Shown here: piece after piece, positions 26,789-34,676 of the stretch
Position numbering within the stretch: the stretch's first letter is position 1
Layout: each line of letters starts with the position of its first letter
Source: Pontibacter virosus
Lineage (GTDB): Bacteria; Bacteroidota; Bacteroidia; Cytophagales; Hymenobacteraceae
Reading direction: 5' to 3'
Assembly (NCBI RefSeq): GCF_003096355.1
Contig: NZ_QEKI01000006.1
Location: 62,001-126,000, forward strand
DNA length: 64,000 nucleotides
The notes under the pieces: model-generated
Database searches by the model: none
Told to the model about the DNA's origin: nothing
What the model saw: the letters and a program-made list of their open reading frames with translations, nothing else
Translations under genes and position numbers: made by a program

Positions 26789-27343
26789 ATGCCCCGTTTT
26801 CAGGAAAAAAGAGAACTCAGTATCAACAAGTTAGTAGAAGTGGCCTTGAGGTTGTTTGCATCAAAAGGCTATGAAGCTACCTCCATACGTAACATTGCCG
26901 GTGAAGCGGGCATGTCGCTCGGGCTGCTTTATAATTATTTCAAAAGCAAAGACGAGTTGTTGGAGGAAATCTTCCGGCGTAGTGTGGAAGACATTCACGC
27001 CTCCTTCGTGCAATCCCCTGAAGTAGGAGGTTCAGGTATAGAGCAGCATATCCGGCAGACCGTGAAATTGCTTAAAGAGAAGAAAGATTTCTGGAAATTA
27101 CTGCATGGCATCCGAATACAGTCAGAGGTAGTGAGGCAGTTGATGGCTGAAATGCAGGAACAAACAGCCTATATCGAAGACCGTATCCGACAGAACCTGA
27201 TAGTGGCGGGCATCCCCTTCCCTGACCTCGAAGCAAAACTCCTCTTCGCCTCCATTGACGGAATGGCAAGCCATTTTTTGCTCTACGACAATTATCCCAT
27301 CGATGACGTGGCTTCGCTCCTGATCATGAAGTATAAGAAGTGA
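26789..27343 (+). CDS. TetR/AcrR family transcriptional regulator
   Basis: 184 residues. The N-terminal helix-turn-helix reads ALRLFASKGYEATSIRNIAGEAGMSLGLLYNYFKSKDELLEEIF (residues about 18-62), a textbook TetR DNA-binding domain. The C-terminal ligand domain shows no specific match. An operator-like dyad lies just upstream, and the alpha/beta hydrolase gene begins 21 bp after the stop, so it probably controls itself and that gene. Confidence 0.92.
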   Translation: MPRFQEKRELSINKLVEVALRLFASKGYEATSIRNIAGEAGMSLGLLYNYFKSKDELLEEIFRRSVEDIHASFVQSPEVGGSGIEQHIRQTVKLLKEKKDFWKLLHGIRIQSEVVRQLMAEMQEQTAYIEDRIRQNLIVAGIPFPDLEAKLLFASIDGMASHFLLYDNYPIDDVASLLIMKYKK

Positions 27344-27364
27344 TTGTTAATTGTTTTGATAAAT

Positions 27365-28225
27365 ATGATGAAATCACCTAACTGGCTTGACCGCATTTTA
27401 TACCCCTTTGCACACCATACGGTGCAGTTGCAAACCGGGCAAATGCATTTTGTAGATGAAGGAAAGGGCGAGCCCATCGTGTTTGTGCACGGTACGCCTA
27501 CCTGGTCTTTCGTCTGGCGGCAGCAAATTAAGGCGCTCAGCCGTACCCACCGCTGCATTGCACCCGACCACCTGGGCTTTGGCCTTTCAGACAAGCCGGT
27601 TGATTTTGCCTATACCCCCGAAGCACACGCGCATAACCTGGAGCAGCTGATCGACCAGTTACAGCTTAAAAACATCACGTTGGTTGTACACGATTTTGGA
27701 GGCCCCATTGGCTTAAGTTATGCCCTGAAGCATCCTGAAAATGTGAAGCGGCTGGTCATTTTGAATACCTGGATGTGGTCGCTCGAAAACGAAGCGCAGA
27801 TAATGAAGATAAGTAGTTTTCTGAATGGAAGTATCGGCCAGTTCCTATACCTGAATCTGGGCTTTTCAACCCGGATGCTCCTGCCCAAAGGCTACCACCA
27901 AAAACGCCATCTCAGCAAAGACGTGCACCAGCATTATTTAAAGCCACTTAATAATAGTCGCAACCGGATCGGTACCTGGCAATTTGCAGTGGCCCTAAAA
28001 GAAGCAGGCCCATGGTTTGAAAGTCTTTGGGAGCAACGGGCAAAGCTTCGTGCCATACCTATGCTGATCCTTTGGGGAGAAAAAGACAAACTGCTTCCGC
28101 TTCATTTGCTTGACCAATGGCAGCAGGCATTTCCGGAAGCAGAAGTGAAACGTCTTGATGCCGGGCATTTTGTGCAGGAAGAAAAAGGAGGAGAAATCGC
28201 TGATATGATTAAACATTTTATATAA
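27365..28225 (+). CDS. alpha/beta hydrolase, haloalkane-dehalogenase/epoxide-hydrolase-like
   Basis: 286 residues from the ATG at 27365; a TTG at 27344 in frame would add seven unlikely residues. HGTPTWSF (oxyanion loop), the nucleophile Asp110 in VVHDFGGPIG, ILWGEKDKLLP (acid) and DAGHFVQEE (base) form the triad of the Asp-nucleophile group. Haloalkane dehalogenases normally carry Asn or Glu after HG and Trp after the nucleophile; here they are Thr44 and Phe111, so dehalogenase activity is doubtful. Cotranscribed with the TetR gene. Confidence 0.8.
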   Translation: MMKSPNWLDRILYPFAHHTVQLQTGQMHFVDEGKGEPIVFVHGTPTWSFVWRQQIKALSRTHRCIAPDHLGFGLSDKPVDFAYTPEAHAHNLEQLIDQLQLKNITLVVHDFGGPIGLSYALKHPENVKRLVILNTWMWSLENEAQIMKISSFLNGSIGQFLYLNLGFSTRMLLPKGYHQKRHLSKDVHQHYLKPLNNSRNRIGTWQFAVALKEAGPWFESLWEQRAKLRAIPMLILWGEKDKLLPLHLLDQWQQAFPEAEVKRLDAGHFVQEEKGGEIADMIKHFI

Positions 28226-28242
28226 AGAATATATAATATTTA

Positions 28243-28274
28243 TTGCAGATAAAGTAATCTTTTTCATACCTTTA
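28243..28274 (+). promoter_or_regulatory. promoter for the small lipoprotein gene
   Basis: TTG (28243-28245), a 21-bp spacer and TACCTTTA (28267-28274, one mismatch to TAnnTTTG), 16 bp before the ATG. Confidence 0.5.
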
Positions 28275-28290
28275 TAGTCAAATTAAAACT

Positions 28291-28890
28291 ATGAAAAAGA
28301 TCATACTTTCCACATGGCTTTTAGTCATTGCATTTTTCTCTGTTTCATGCGACAAGCAGGACGACGAGAGCACCACGATCGTACCGAAAGTGGAGGCTAG
28401 CATGGAAAGGTCTTTTCATTATTTGGAATCTGAGGAGGAGGAAAAAGCAGTCTATAGTCTCACCCTCAAAGAAATGCAGCTCTTATCCGATGAGCATAAA
28501 CTGCAGATTGACTTTGCGCCTTCACGTCCTGCCGGGAATGATGCGGTGGTATTCAGCATCAAACAAGCCGATCTTTTAAACGGGTATATCGGCACCTATC
28601 CGATCCGGTCACTCTCTAACAACAAGAAGGGACGCGCCGATATCACATACTACCACTACTACAACAAGACCAGCAAAAGCGCTTTGTTCAGCAGTGGCAA
28701 TCGTATGGATGGCCAAATTGAGATAAAGGCTTACAATGCCACAACAGGCCTTGCAAGTGGCAATTTTGAAGTGACAATTAGTAATGTTACAGATCCTACT
28801 TCTTACGAAGACAATCCCATCAAACCCCGCAAGTGTAATATCACGCTGAAAGGTAGTTTTAAGAATCTAAAACTGGTTGACGCTCACTAA
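28291..28890 (+). CDS. hypothetical lipoprotein
   Basis: 199 residues beginning with a lipoprotein signal (AFFSVSC, Cys20) followed by an acidic stretch (DKQDDES). The mature part is beta-rich, with ITYYHYYNKTSKSALFSSGN and a repeated pattern of short strands ending ITLKGSFKNLKL. This resembles many uncharacterised Bacteroidota lipoproteins that carry a beta-sandwich. No known family recognised. Ends at a shared terminator opposite hisIE. Confidence 0.65.
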   Translation: MKKIILSTWLLVIAFFSVSCDKQDDESTTIVPKVEASMERSFHYLESEEEEKAVYSLTLKEMQLLSDEHKLQIDFAPSRPAGNDAVVFSIKQADLLNGYIGTYPIRSLSNNKKGRADITYYHYYNKTSKSALFSSGNRMDGQIEIKAYNATTGLASGNFEVTISNVTDPTSYEDNPIKPRKCNITLKGSFKNLKLVDAH

Positions 28891-28910
28891 GTACATCTTT
28901 TTAGCAATAA

Positions 28911-28950
28911 AGTAAGGACCGGTCGCACGTGCAACTGGTCTTTACTTTTT
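28911..28950. terminator. bidirectional intrinsic terminator
   Basis: AGTAAGGACCGGT (28911-28923) pairs with ACTGGTCTTTACT (28934-28946) with G-U pairs and a 10-nt loop, followed by T on the plus strand. It separates the lipoprotein gene from convergent hisIE and overlaps the hisIE stop. Confidence 0.65.
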
Positions 28951-29547
28951 ATGACGCTCCTGCAACACAGCCACGACATCTGCTAACTCCAGCCCAGTCG
29001 CCGCTAACAGAACCAGCAGGTGGTAAAGCAGATCAGCGGCTTCACCCTTCATAGTATCGAGTTTACCGGCAACGGCATCGATTACCGTTTCTACGGCCTC
29101 TTCCCCCACTTTCTGGGCGATCTTGTTTACGCCTTTGTCGAACAGAAAATTGGTATAGGACGCTTCCGCCGGGTTTGCCTTGCGTTGCTGTATTACTTCC
29201 TCCAGTCTGGCGATAAACTGAATCGCAGCCATACGCTTTGCAGTTGGATCTTCCCCAAAGCAGCTCGTGTCACCGGTATGGCAGGTAGGGCCATTGGGTT
29301 TCACCTTGATCAGGAGCGAATCGTTGTCACAGTCTTCGGCAACACTAACCACTTGCAGGGTATGGCCGGAGGTTTCGCCTTTTGTCCAAAGACGGTTCTT
29401 AGAGCGGGAGAAAAATGTCACCAGTCCCTCTTTTTGCGTTTTGTCAAAAGCCTCTTTGTTCATATAGCCCAGCATTAGCACTTGGCTTGTAGCATCATCC
29501 TGTATCACAGCAGGCACCAGCCCACCCATTTTATCAAAATCTAGCAT
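28942..29547 (-). CDS. hisI: bifunctional phosphoribosyl-AMP cyclohydrolase / phosphoribosyl-ATP pyrophosphatase
   Basis: Steps two and three of histidine synthesis in one chain of 201 residues. The HisI part has GYMNKEAFDKT, WTKGETSGH and GPTCHTGDTSCF with the metal-binding Cys and His. The HisE part, from about residue 110, has VGEEAVETVIDA and GEAADLLYHLLVLL. Last gene of the hisH-A-F-IE cluster, separated from hisF by 180 bp of repeats. Confidence 0.96.
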   Translation of the reverse strand: MLDFDKMGGLVPAVIQDDATSQVLMLGYMNKEAFDKTQKEGLVTFFSRSKNRLWTKGETSGHTLQVVSVAEDCDNDSLLIKVKPNGPTCHTGDTSCFGEDPTAKRMAAIQFIARLEEVIQQRKANPAEASYTNFLFDKGVNKIAQKVGEEAVETVIDAVAGKLDTMKGEAADLLYHLLVLLAATGLELADVVAVLQERHKK

Positions 29548-29610
29548 AGGAAATTTTAGGACTGTTAAATTGTTGAATGGTTAAATTGTTAAGAATTACA
29601 AAGGTTCTAT

Positions 29611-29646
29611 TAGGGATAGATCGCGACCTGCCCGAATTTTGCACCT
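29611..29646 (+). repeat. dispersed palindromic repeat TAGGGACAGGTCGCGACCTGTCC, diverged copy
   Basis: Matches 60263-60298 at about 30 of 36 positions, including the CGCGACCTG core and the following CCGAAT..TGCACC. This copy has lost perfect symmetry. It lies between hisF and hisIE, next to AT-rich TTAAATTGTTGAATGG-like runs. Confidence 0.65.
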
Positions 29647-29727
29647 TTCATCCGCTCAATCAGTTGGTAAAATAATTACGCAACTTAACAATTCACTCAT
29701 TCGCTCAAACATTCATTCACTCAATTG

Positions 29728-30486
29728 CTAACACCTCACCGCTATACCTTCTGCCTTTAGAAACCGCTTCAGATCCGGTATATCCAGTTCGCGGAAGTGA
29801 AAGAGGCTAGCGGCAAGTGCAGCGTCGGCATGTGCTGATTCGAAAGCTTCAGCGAAATGCTGCATGGTACCTGCCCCACCAGAAGCAATGACCGGCACGG
29901 AAACGGCTTCTGAAACAGCCTTGGTGATATCAAGCGCAAATCCGGCTTTGGTACCGTCATTATTCATGCTGGTTAACAGGATCTCCCCTGCGCCCAACTC
30001 TACGACTTTCTTGGCCCAATCCACCGTGGCATGTTCTGTCTCCACGGTTCCGGCGCGGGCGTATACCTTCCAGCCAGTAGCTTCAGTATACTTGGTGTCG
30101 ATGGCCACGGTCACACACTGACTGCCAAATCGCTTCGCCAGATCCTCTACTAACTGCGGGTTCCGGATAGCGGCTGAGTTGATCGATACTTTATCAGCAC
30201 CAGCCATCAAGAGAACCTCCACATCAGCCACGGCACTGATGCCACCTCCCACTGTGAAAGGTATATCGATGTGGCGGGCAATGTCGCGCACGAGTTCGGC
30301 AAAAGTCTTGCGCTCTTCGTTGGTAGCGGTGATATCCAGGAACACTAACTCGTCGGCGCCTTGTTCGGCATACCACTTAGCCAACTCCACCGGGTCGCCG
30401 GCATCCCGGATATTCTCAAAACGAACGCCTTTTACAGTGCGGCCGTTCTTGATATCCAGACAAGGTATAATGCGTTTAGTTAACAT
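29728..30486 (-). CDS. hisF: imidazole glycerol phosphate synthase, cyclase subunit
   Basis: 252-residue TIM barrel. [19 protein letters not shown] with the first catalytic Asp, [25 protein letters not shown] and [13 protein letters not shown] with the second are visible. Partner of HisH. It overlaps hisA by 7 bp. Confidence 0.97.
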   Translation of the reverse strand: MLTKRIIPCLDIKNGRTVKGVRFENIRDAGDPVELAKWYAEQGADELVFLDITATNEERKTFAELVRDIARHIDIPFTVGGGISAVADVEVLLMAGADKVSINSAAIRNPQLVEDLAKRFGSQCVTVAIDTKYTEATGWKVYARAGTVETEHATVDWAKKVVELGAGEILLTSMNNDGTKAGFALDITKAVSEAVSVPVIASGGAGTMQHFAEAFESAHADAALAASLFHFRELDIPDLKRFLKAEGIAVRC

Positions 30487-31202
30487 AAAAATCGCGCTAA
30501 GTCCTTTAATGTAATCGTTCCTTCGTAGATCGCCTTCCCGATGATGGCGCCCTTTACACCGATCTCCTGCAACTCCTCCAGATCCTGCACGGTCGTTACG
30601 CCGCCGCTAGCGATCACTTGGGCTTCGGGCAAAGTAAGTTTCAAGTAGCGGTAGGTGTTGATGGAAGGCCCCTGCAGCTTGCCGTCTTTGCTAACATCGG
30701 TACAGATGAAAAGTTTTGCACCTGTCTTGAGGTAGCCCGACATAAAATCCTGCAGCGGATATTTGCTCTCTTCCGTCCATGCACTGATGGCGATGTTCGT
30801 TCCCTTGAAATCGGCCCCGATGATGATCTTGTCAGCTCCGTACTGCAACAGCCAGTTCTTCACCTTCTCCGGCTCACGCACCGCTATACTGCCAGCTGTG
30901 ATCTGCGCTGCACCCGCATCAAAAGCCTGTTTCACGGCTTCGTCGGACTGCAGTCCGCCGCCAAAGTCGATAGTAAGGCTGGTATTGGAGGCAATACTTT
31001 CGAGAACATTCAGGTTCACCGGCTTACGTGAGCGCGCGCCGTCCAGGTCCACCAAGTGCAGGCGCTTTATGCCGTTTGCTTCGAAGCGTTTGGCCACTTC
31101 AAGCGGATTGCTGTCGTAGGTGGTTTGCTGGGCGAAGTCACCCTCGGTGAGGCGCACGCATTGGCCGCCGATCAGGTCTATGGCTGGGATTATTTCCATC
31201 AT
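30480..31202 (-). CDS. hisA: ProFAR isomerase
   Basis: 240 residues, TIM barrel. [46 protein letters not shown] and [13 protein letters not shown] are family signatures. Two adjacent ATG codons occur at 31202 and 31199; the first forms an ATGA overlap with the hisH stop. Confidence 0.97.
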   Translation of the reverse strand: MMEIIPAIDLIGGQCVRLTEGDFAQQTTYDSNPLEVAKRFEANGIKRLHLVDLDGARSRKPVNLNVLESIASNTSLTIDFGGGLQSDEAVKQAFDAGAAQITAGSIAVREPEKVKNWLLQYGADKIIIGADFKGTNIAISAWTEESKYPLQDFMSGYLKTGAKLFICTDVSKDGKLQGPSINTYRYLKLTLPEAQVIASGGVTTVQDLEELQEIGVKGAIIGKAIYEGTITLKDLARFLC

Positions 31203-31780
31203 AAGGTAAGGAAGTTTTTAAGAATTTGAGAACCGGCAGGACCGCTTTTTTCGGGGTGAAACTGCGCAGCGTAGAAGTTTTTATACTGTAGGGCGGCTGA
31301 GAAAGGATCCGGATATGAAGTCTGGGCAATGGTATAGTCACTCAGCGGTACATAATAGCTGTGCACGTAGTAGGCGTGCTCGCCTTCGGCTATACCTGCA
31401 AACAAAGGCGATTGCAGCTTCTCCAACTGGTTCCAGCCCATGTGTGGTACTTTCAGGTCTGTCTCAAAACGCTTCACCGGCAAAGGGATTATGCTTAGCA
31501 AATCGGTGTCGCCCTCTTCGGAATGCTCACAGAGCAACTGCATACCTAAGCATACTCCAAAGAATGGCTGCTCGAGTGTAGGCAGTAACTTATCCAAATT
31601 GCGGGCCCGCAGCTGCGCCATGGCCGACGAGGCCTCTCCTACGCCCGGGAAAATCACCTTATCCGCCGCCTTGATCGTTTCAAAATCGCAGCTCAGCGTA
31701 GCCTGCACCCCCAGTCGCTCCAGCGCAAACAGCACCGACTGCACATTACCAGCTTTGTAATCAACTATAACGAGGTCCAT
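31199..31780 (-). CDS. hisH: imidazole glycerol phosphate synthase, glutaminase subunit
   Basis: 193-residue class-I amidotransferase: DYKAGNVQSVLFALERLG, the oxyanion region FPGVGEASSAM, the nucleophile in FFGVCLGMQLL, and AAQFHPEKSG. First structural gene of hisH-A-F-IE. It lies 265 bp after a strong terminator that follows a His-rich leader ORF, so its transcription is probably set by attenuation. Confidence 0.97.
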   Translation of the reverse strand: MDLVIVDYKAGNVQSVLFALERLGVQATLSCDFETIKAADKVIFPGVGEASSAMAQLRARNLDKLLPTLEQPFFGVCLGMQLLCEHSEEGDTDLLSIIPLPVKRFETDLKVPHMGWNQLEKLQSPLFAGIAEGEHAYYVHSYYVPLSDYTIAQTSYPDPFSAALQYKNFYAAQFHPEKSGPAGSQILKNFLTL

Positions 31781-32045
31781 TTATATAATGAGTAATGGAT
31801 AGTGACGAATGATTAATGAATCAACAACTCAAAAAAGCTATCAGAATCAGGTTAACCAGCAAATATTGTTAAGGTTTCGAAGAGAAATTTACAAGTATCG
31901 TTTTCCCGAACTTGGAATCCCAAAGGAGTCTTAATTCTGATGCGAGGCAACATTTCAAAAACTCTAAATTCCTAAATCTTCAAATTTCCAAATGCCCCTA
32001 ATCCTGCAAATCCTAAAATCCTATAAATCCTGATCACAAACAAAA
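31781..32045. other. distal leader of the hisH operon, AT-rich repeats
   Basis: 265 bp between the attenuator terminator and hisH with no gene. It contains iterated short runs such as CCTAAATCTTCAAATTTCC and ATCCTAAAATCCTATAAATC, common in Bacteroidota spacers, and no strong hairpin. A second promoter here cannot be excluded. Confidence 0.4.
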
Positions 32046-32075
32046 AAAGCCTGACTCTGTTCGGAGTCAGGCTTT
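32046..32075 (-). terminator. His attenuator terminator upstream of hisH
   Basis: A perfect 12-bp stem, AAAGCCTGACTC (minus 32075-32064) with GAGTCAGGCTTT (32057-32046) and a 6-nt loop, then TTTTTTTG on the minus strand. CTCCGAA at its left side and loop (32066-32060) is exactly complementary to TTCGGAG inside hisL2 (32127-32121), giving an alternative antiterminator. Confidence 0.85.
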
Positions 32076-32100
32076 GGAAAGTATATTTTAGTAAACTAAA

Positions 32101-32178
32101 TCAAATCCATAGGCAGACGGCTCCGAAACTAGTGCTTCGTGCATGATGATGGTGCAGATGTGCCATTGTGCCTTTCAT
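32101..32178 (-). CDS. His leader peptide of the hisH operon
   Basis: A 25-residue ORF (ATG at 32178, TGA at 32103-32101) containing His-Leu-His-His-His-His at residues 7-12. It lies between a -7 element and a strong terminator, all on the minus strand. CGAA just after the His run (codons 14-15) can pair with TTCG of codons 17-18, and TTCGGAG can instead pair with the terminator's left arm. A ribosome stalled on the His codons would favour the second pairing and so readthrough. Too short for ordinary ORF calling. Confidence 0.85.
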   Translation of the reverse strand: MKGTMAHLHHHHARSTSFGAVCLWI

Positions 32179-32183
32179 TGCTG

Positions 32184-32208
32184 CAAATATAGGTTACGCT
32201 CAGCGTAA
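32184..32208 (-). promoter_or_regulatory. promoter of the hisL2-hisHAFI transcript, with dyad
   Basis: TATATTTG (complement of 32184-32191) is a perfect -7 element whose last base is only 5 nt before the hisL2 ATG, so the mRNA should be leaderless or nearly so. A dyad TTACGCT-c-AGCGTAA (32194-32208) overlaps the spacer and may bind a regulator. The -33 element is poor. Confidence 0.55.
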
Positions 32209-32253
32209 TACCATGCGTATACCTGATTCTTTTCACAAGGTATACGATTGTCG

Positions 32254-32284
32254 TTTCAGAATGTCAGGTTTTCGGTTATTTTTG
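32254..32284 (+). promoter_or_regulatory. promoter of the S9 peptidase gene
   Basis: TTTC (32254-32257), a 19-bp spacer and TATTTTTG (32277-32284), ending 4 bp before the ATG at 32289. A start of transcription close to the ATG is implied, that is a leaderless message. Confidence 0.5.
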
Positions 32285-32288
32285 GAGC

Positions 32289-34337
32289 ATGAAAAAGATG
32301 ATGATACTGGCTGCTGTGTTTGCCGTGACAATGGCGCAGGCACAACAGCGCATGACCCCGGAATTGCTTTGGAAGCTGGGCCGGGTTTCTGCAGAAACAA
32401 TAACTCCCGACGGAAAATCCGTGATCTATGGCGTGAGCTATCCGAATGTTGAAGAGAACAACAGCGAGCGCAACCTCTACGCTATACCTGTTGCAGGTGG
32501 ACAAGCAACGCAGCTGACCTCTACCAAAGGCGGCGAAAGCGTGGTGCACATCGACGAAGCGACAGGCAACATGGTATACCTGCACAAAGGGCAGTTGTGG
32601 CAACTGGCCAGTGGCAAAGGCGGGCCAAAGCAACTGACCAACGTGGAAGGTGGCCTGAGCAATGTGCGTTTCTCTCCGGACGGAAAACACCTGTTGTTCT
32701 CCCGTGAGGTAGAAGTTAAAAAAATGCACAGCACTGACCTCTACCCGGAGCTAAAGAAGTCCAACGCCTACGTGTACGACGACCTGAACTACCGCCACTG
32801 GGACACGTGGGAAGACGGCAAGTTTCAGCACATCTTCTTTGCCAGCTACAACAACGGTCAGCTGGGCACACCGGTCGACCTGATGAAGGGTGAGCCGTTT
32901 GATGCACCACAAAAGCCCTTCGGTGGCAAAGAAGACGTGATCTGGAGCCCGGATAGTAAGGCCATCATTTACGTGAGTAAGAAGAAATTTGGCAAGGACT
33001 ACGCTGTGAGCACCAACACCGACATCTACCGCTACGATATTGCCAACGGAAAAACGATCAACCTCACTGAGGACAATATGGGTTACGACACCCACCCTAC
33101 CTACAGCGCCGACGGTTCTAAACTGGCTTGGTTGGCGATGGACGAAGACGGCAACGAAGCCGACCAGAACGAACTGATCGTGCTGGATACCAAGTCTGGC
33201 AAAAAGCACAACCTGACCAAAGACTGGGACGAAACGATCAACGGGTTTGAGTGGAGCAACGACGGCAGTAAGATCTGGTTTGTAGCCCCTACCAAAGGCA
33301 CGATTCAGGTATACGAGATCGCACTTTCAAAAAACCTCGATAAGTTCACGGCCAAAGGTATACGCCAAGTAACTAAAGGCCAGTTCGACGTGAACGGCAT
33401 TGTGGGACAGGCAGGCAACAACCTGATCGTGTCGCGCAATGATATGAACCATGCGCCCGAGCTTTACCGTCTGGATACCAAGTCTGGTCAATTGACGCAG
33501 CTGACAAATATTAATGACGAGGTATACAGCAAACTGGCGAAGAGCAAAGTGGAGCCACGCACCACCAAAGCGAGTGATGGCAAAGACCTGTTCTCGTGGG
33601 TAGTCTATCCGCCGGATTTCGACCCTAACAAAAAATACCCGACTTTACTTTACTGCCAAGGTGGTCCACAATCGGCCCTGACACAGTTTTACTCGATGCG
33701 CTGGAACCTGCAGCTGATCGCAGCACAGGGTTACATAGTAGTGGCTCCGAATCGTAGAGGTATGCCGGGTCACGGTGAAGAATGGAACCGCCAGATCAGT
33801 GGTGACTGGGGTGGTCAGCCTATCCGTGACTACCTGTCTGCCATCGATGATGTGGCCAAGGAGTCTTATGTAGACAAGGAGCGATTGGGTGCGATTGGCG
33901 CGAGCTACGGCGGATACTCCGTGTTTATGCTGGCCGGTTTGCACGAAGGCCGTTTTAAAACCTTTATTGCCCACGATGGTCTGTTTGACATGCGCAGCTG
34001 GTATGGAACCACCGAAGAAATGTTCTTCGCCAATAACGAGCTGAAAGGACCTTACTGGGAAACCAAGTCGCCGCAAAGCTATAAGGAGTTCAACCCGATC
34101 GAGCATGCCAACAAATGGGACACGCCTATCCTGATCGTGCAGGGCGGACAGGACTTCCGGGTAGGTATAGAGCAAGGTCTGCAGGCTTTCCAACTGGCCC
34201 AGCTTAAAGGCATCAAGAGCCGCCTACTCTACCTACCAGACGAAAACCACTGGGTACTGCAGCCGCAGAACGCCATGGTATGGCAGCGCGAGTTCTTCAA
34301 GTGGTTAGATGAAACCCTGGATAAGAAAGCAAATTAA
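32289..34337 (+). CDS. exported S9 family prolyl oligopeptidase-like peptidase
   Basis: 682 residues with a short signal peptide (MKKMMILAAVFAVTMAQA). An N-terminal beta-propeller (about 25-420) shows repeated WD40-like/TolB-like motifs such as SPDGKHLLF, SPDSKAIIYVS and SADGSKLAWL. The C-terminal alpha/beta hydrolase domain has the nucleophile in GASYGGYS (near Ser539), Asp in GGQDFRVG (near 621) and His in DENHWVL (near 653). Probably an acylaminoacyl- or dipeptidyl-peptidase in the periplasm. It sits alone between the his and trp operons, with its own promoter and terminator. Confidence 0.93.
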   Translation: MKKMMILAAVFAVTMAQAQQRMTPELLWKLGRVSAETITPDGKSVIYGVSYPNVEENNSERNLYAIPVAGGQATQLTSTKGGESVVHIDEATGNMVYLHKGQLWQLASGKGGPKQLTNVEGGLSNVRFSPDGKHLLFSREVEVKKMHSTDLYPELKKSNAYVYDDLNYRHWDTWEDGKFQHIFFASYNNGQLGTPVDLMKGEPFDAPQKPFGGKEDVIWSPDSKAIIYVSKKKFGKDYAVSTNTDIYRYDIANGKTINLTEDNMGYDTHPTYSADGSKLAWLAMDEDGNEADQNELIVLDTKSGKKHNLTKDWDETINGFEWSNDGSKIWFVAPTKGTIQVYEIALSKNLDKFTAKGIRQVTKGQFDVNGIVGQAGNNLIVSRNDMNHAPELYRLDTKSGQLTQLTNINDEVYSKLAKSKVEPRTTKASDGKDLFSWVVYPPDFDPNKKYPTLLYCQGGPQSALTQFYSMRWNLQLIAAQGYIVVAPNRRGMPGHGEEWNRQISGDWGGQPIRDYLSAIDDVAKESYVDKERLGAIGASYGGYSVFMLAGLHEGRFKTFIAHDGLFDMRSWYGTTEEMFFANNELKGPYWETKSPQSYKEFNPIEHANKWDTPILIVQGGQDFRVGIEQGLQAFQLAQLKGIKSRLLYLPDENHWVLQPQNAMVWQREFFKWLDETLDKKAN

Positions 34338-34342
34338 AAGTG

Positions 34343-34375
34343 AAAGCCCGGTGCTGTAAAGTACCGGGCTTTTTT
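34343..34375 (+). terminator. intrinsic terminator after the S9 peptidase gene
   Basis: AAAGCCCGGT (34343-34352) pairs with ACCGGGCTTT (34363-34372), 10-nt loop, then TTTG. It starts 6 bp after the stop. Confidence 0.85.
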
Positions 34376-34445
34376 GTGTTCATGGATGAAGGACTATCCT
34401 TAAGGACAGGGCTGTTTTATTCTTAATGATAAACTTAAAACATTC

Positions 34446-34522
34446 TGTCATTCTGTTAAGAAACTTGGTTGAAGGGAGGTTAAGCAGAAGCTACTTGCTA
34501 CTAAGATCCTTACAGGATGACA
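34446..34522. repeat. palindromic repeat with TGTCATTCTG ends, diverged
   Basis: Terminal inverted repeat TGTCATTCTGT / ACAGGATGACA (one mismatch) bounding 77 bp. It is similar in layout to the two better copies inside the trp operon (ends TGTCATTTCGAC / GTCGAGATGACA). The 339-bp gap 34338-34676 otherwise holds the terminator above and a short stem ATCCCC/GGGGAT (34622-34637); I see no gene. Confidence 0.55.
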
Positions 34523-34676
34523 AAAGAGGTAGAATAAAATGTAACGGCTTTACCCTTGAGGGGATCTCAGAAGTGTTGACGTTTTATAAAAGTTTCTCAC
34601 AACTTGCTTTACACCCCTATAATCCCCCCAAGGGGATATTTCTCTAGTACTTAACAGCCCTACGACCTTATCTAAA

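Noticed and set aside
27344..27364. TTG start for the alpha/beta hydrolase
   Set aside because: An ATG at 27365 gives the usual N-terminus; the seven extra residues are hydrophobic and not needed.
34426..34647. 73-codon frame in the gap after the S9 peptidase
   Set aside because: It reads through the palindromic repeat; no coding features.
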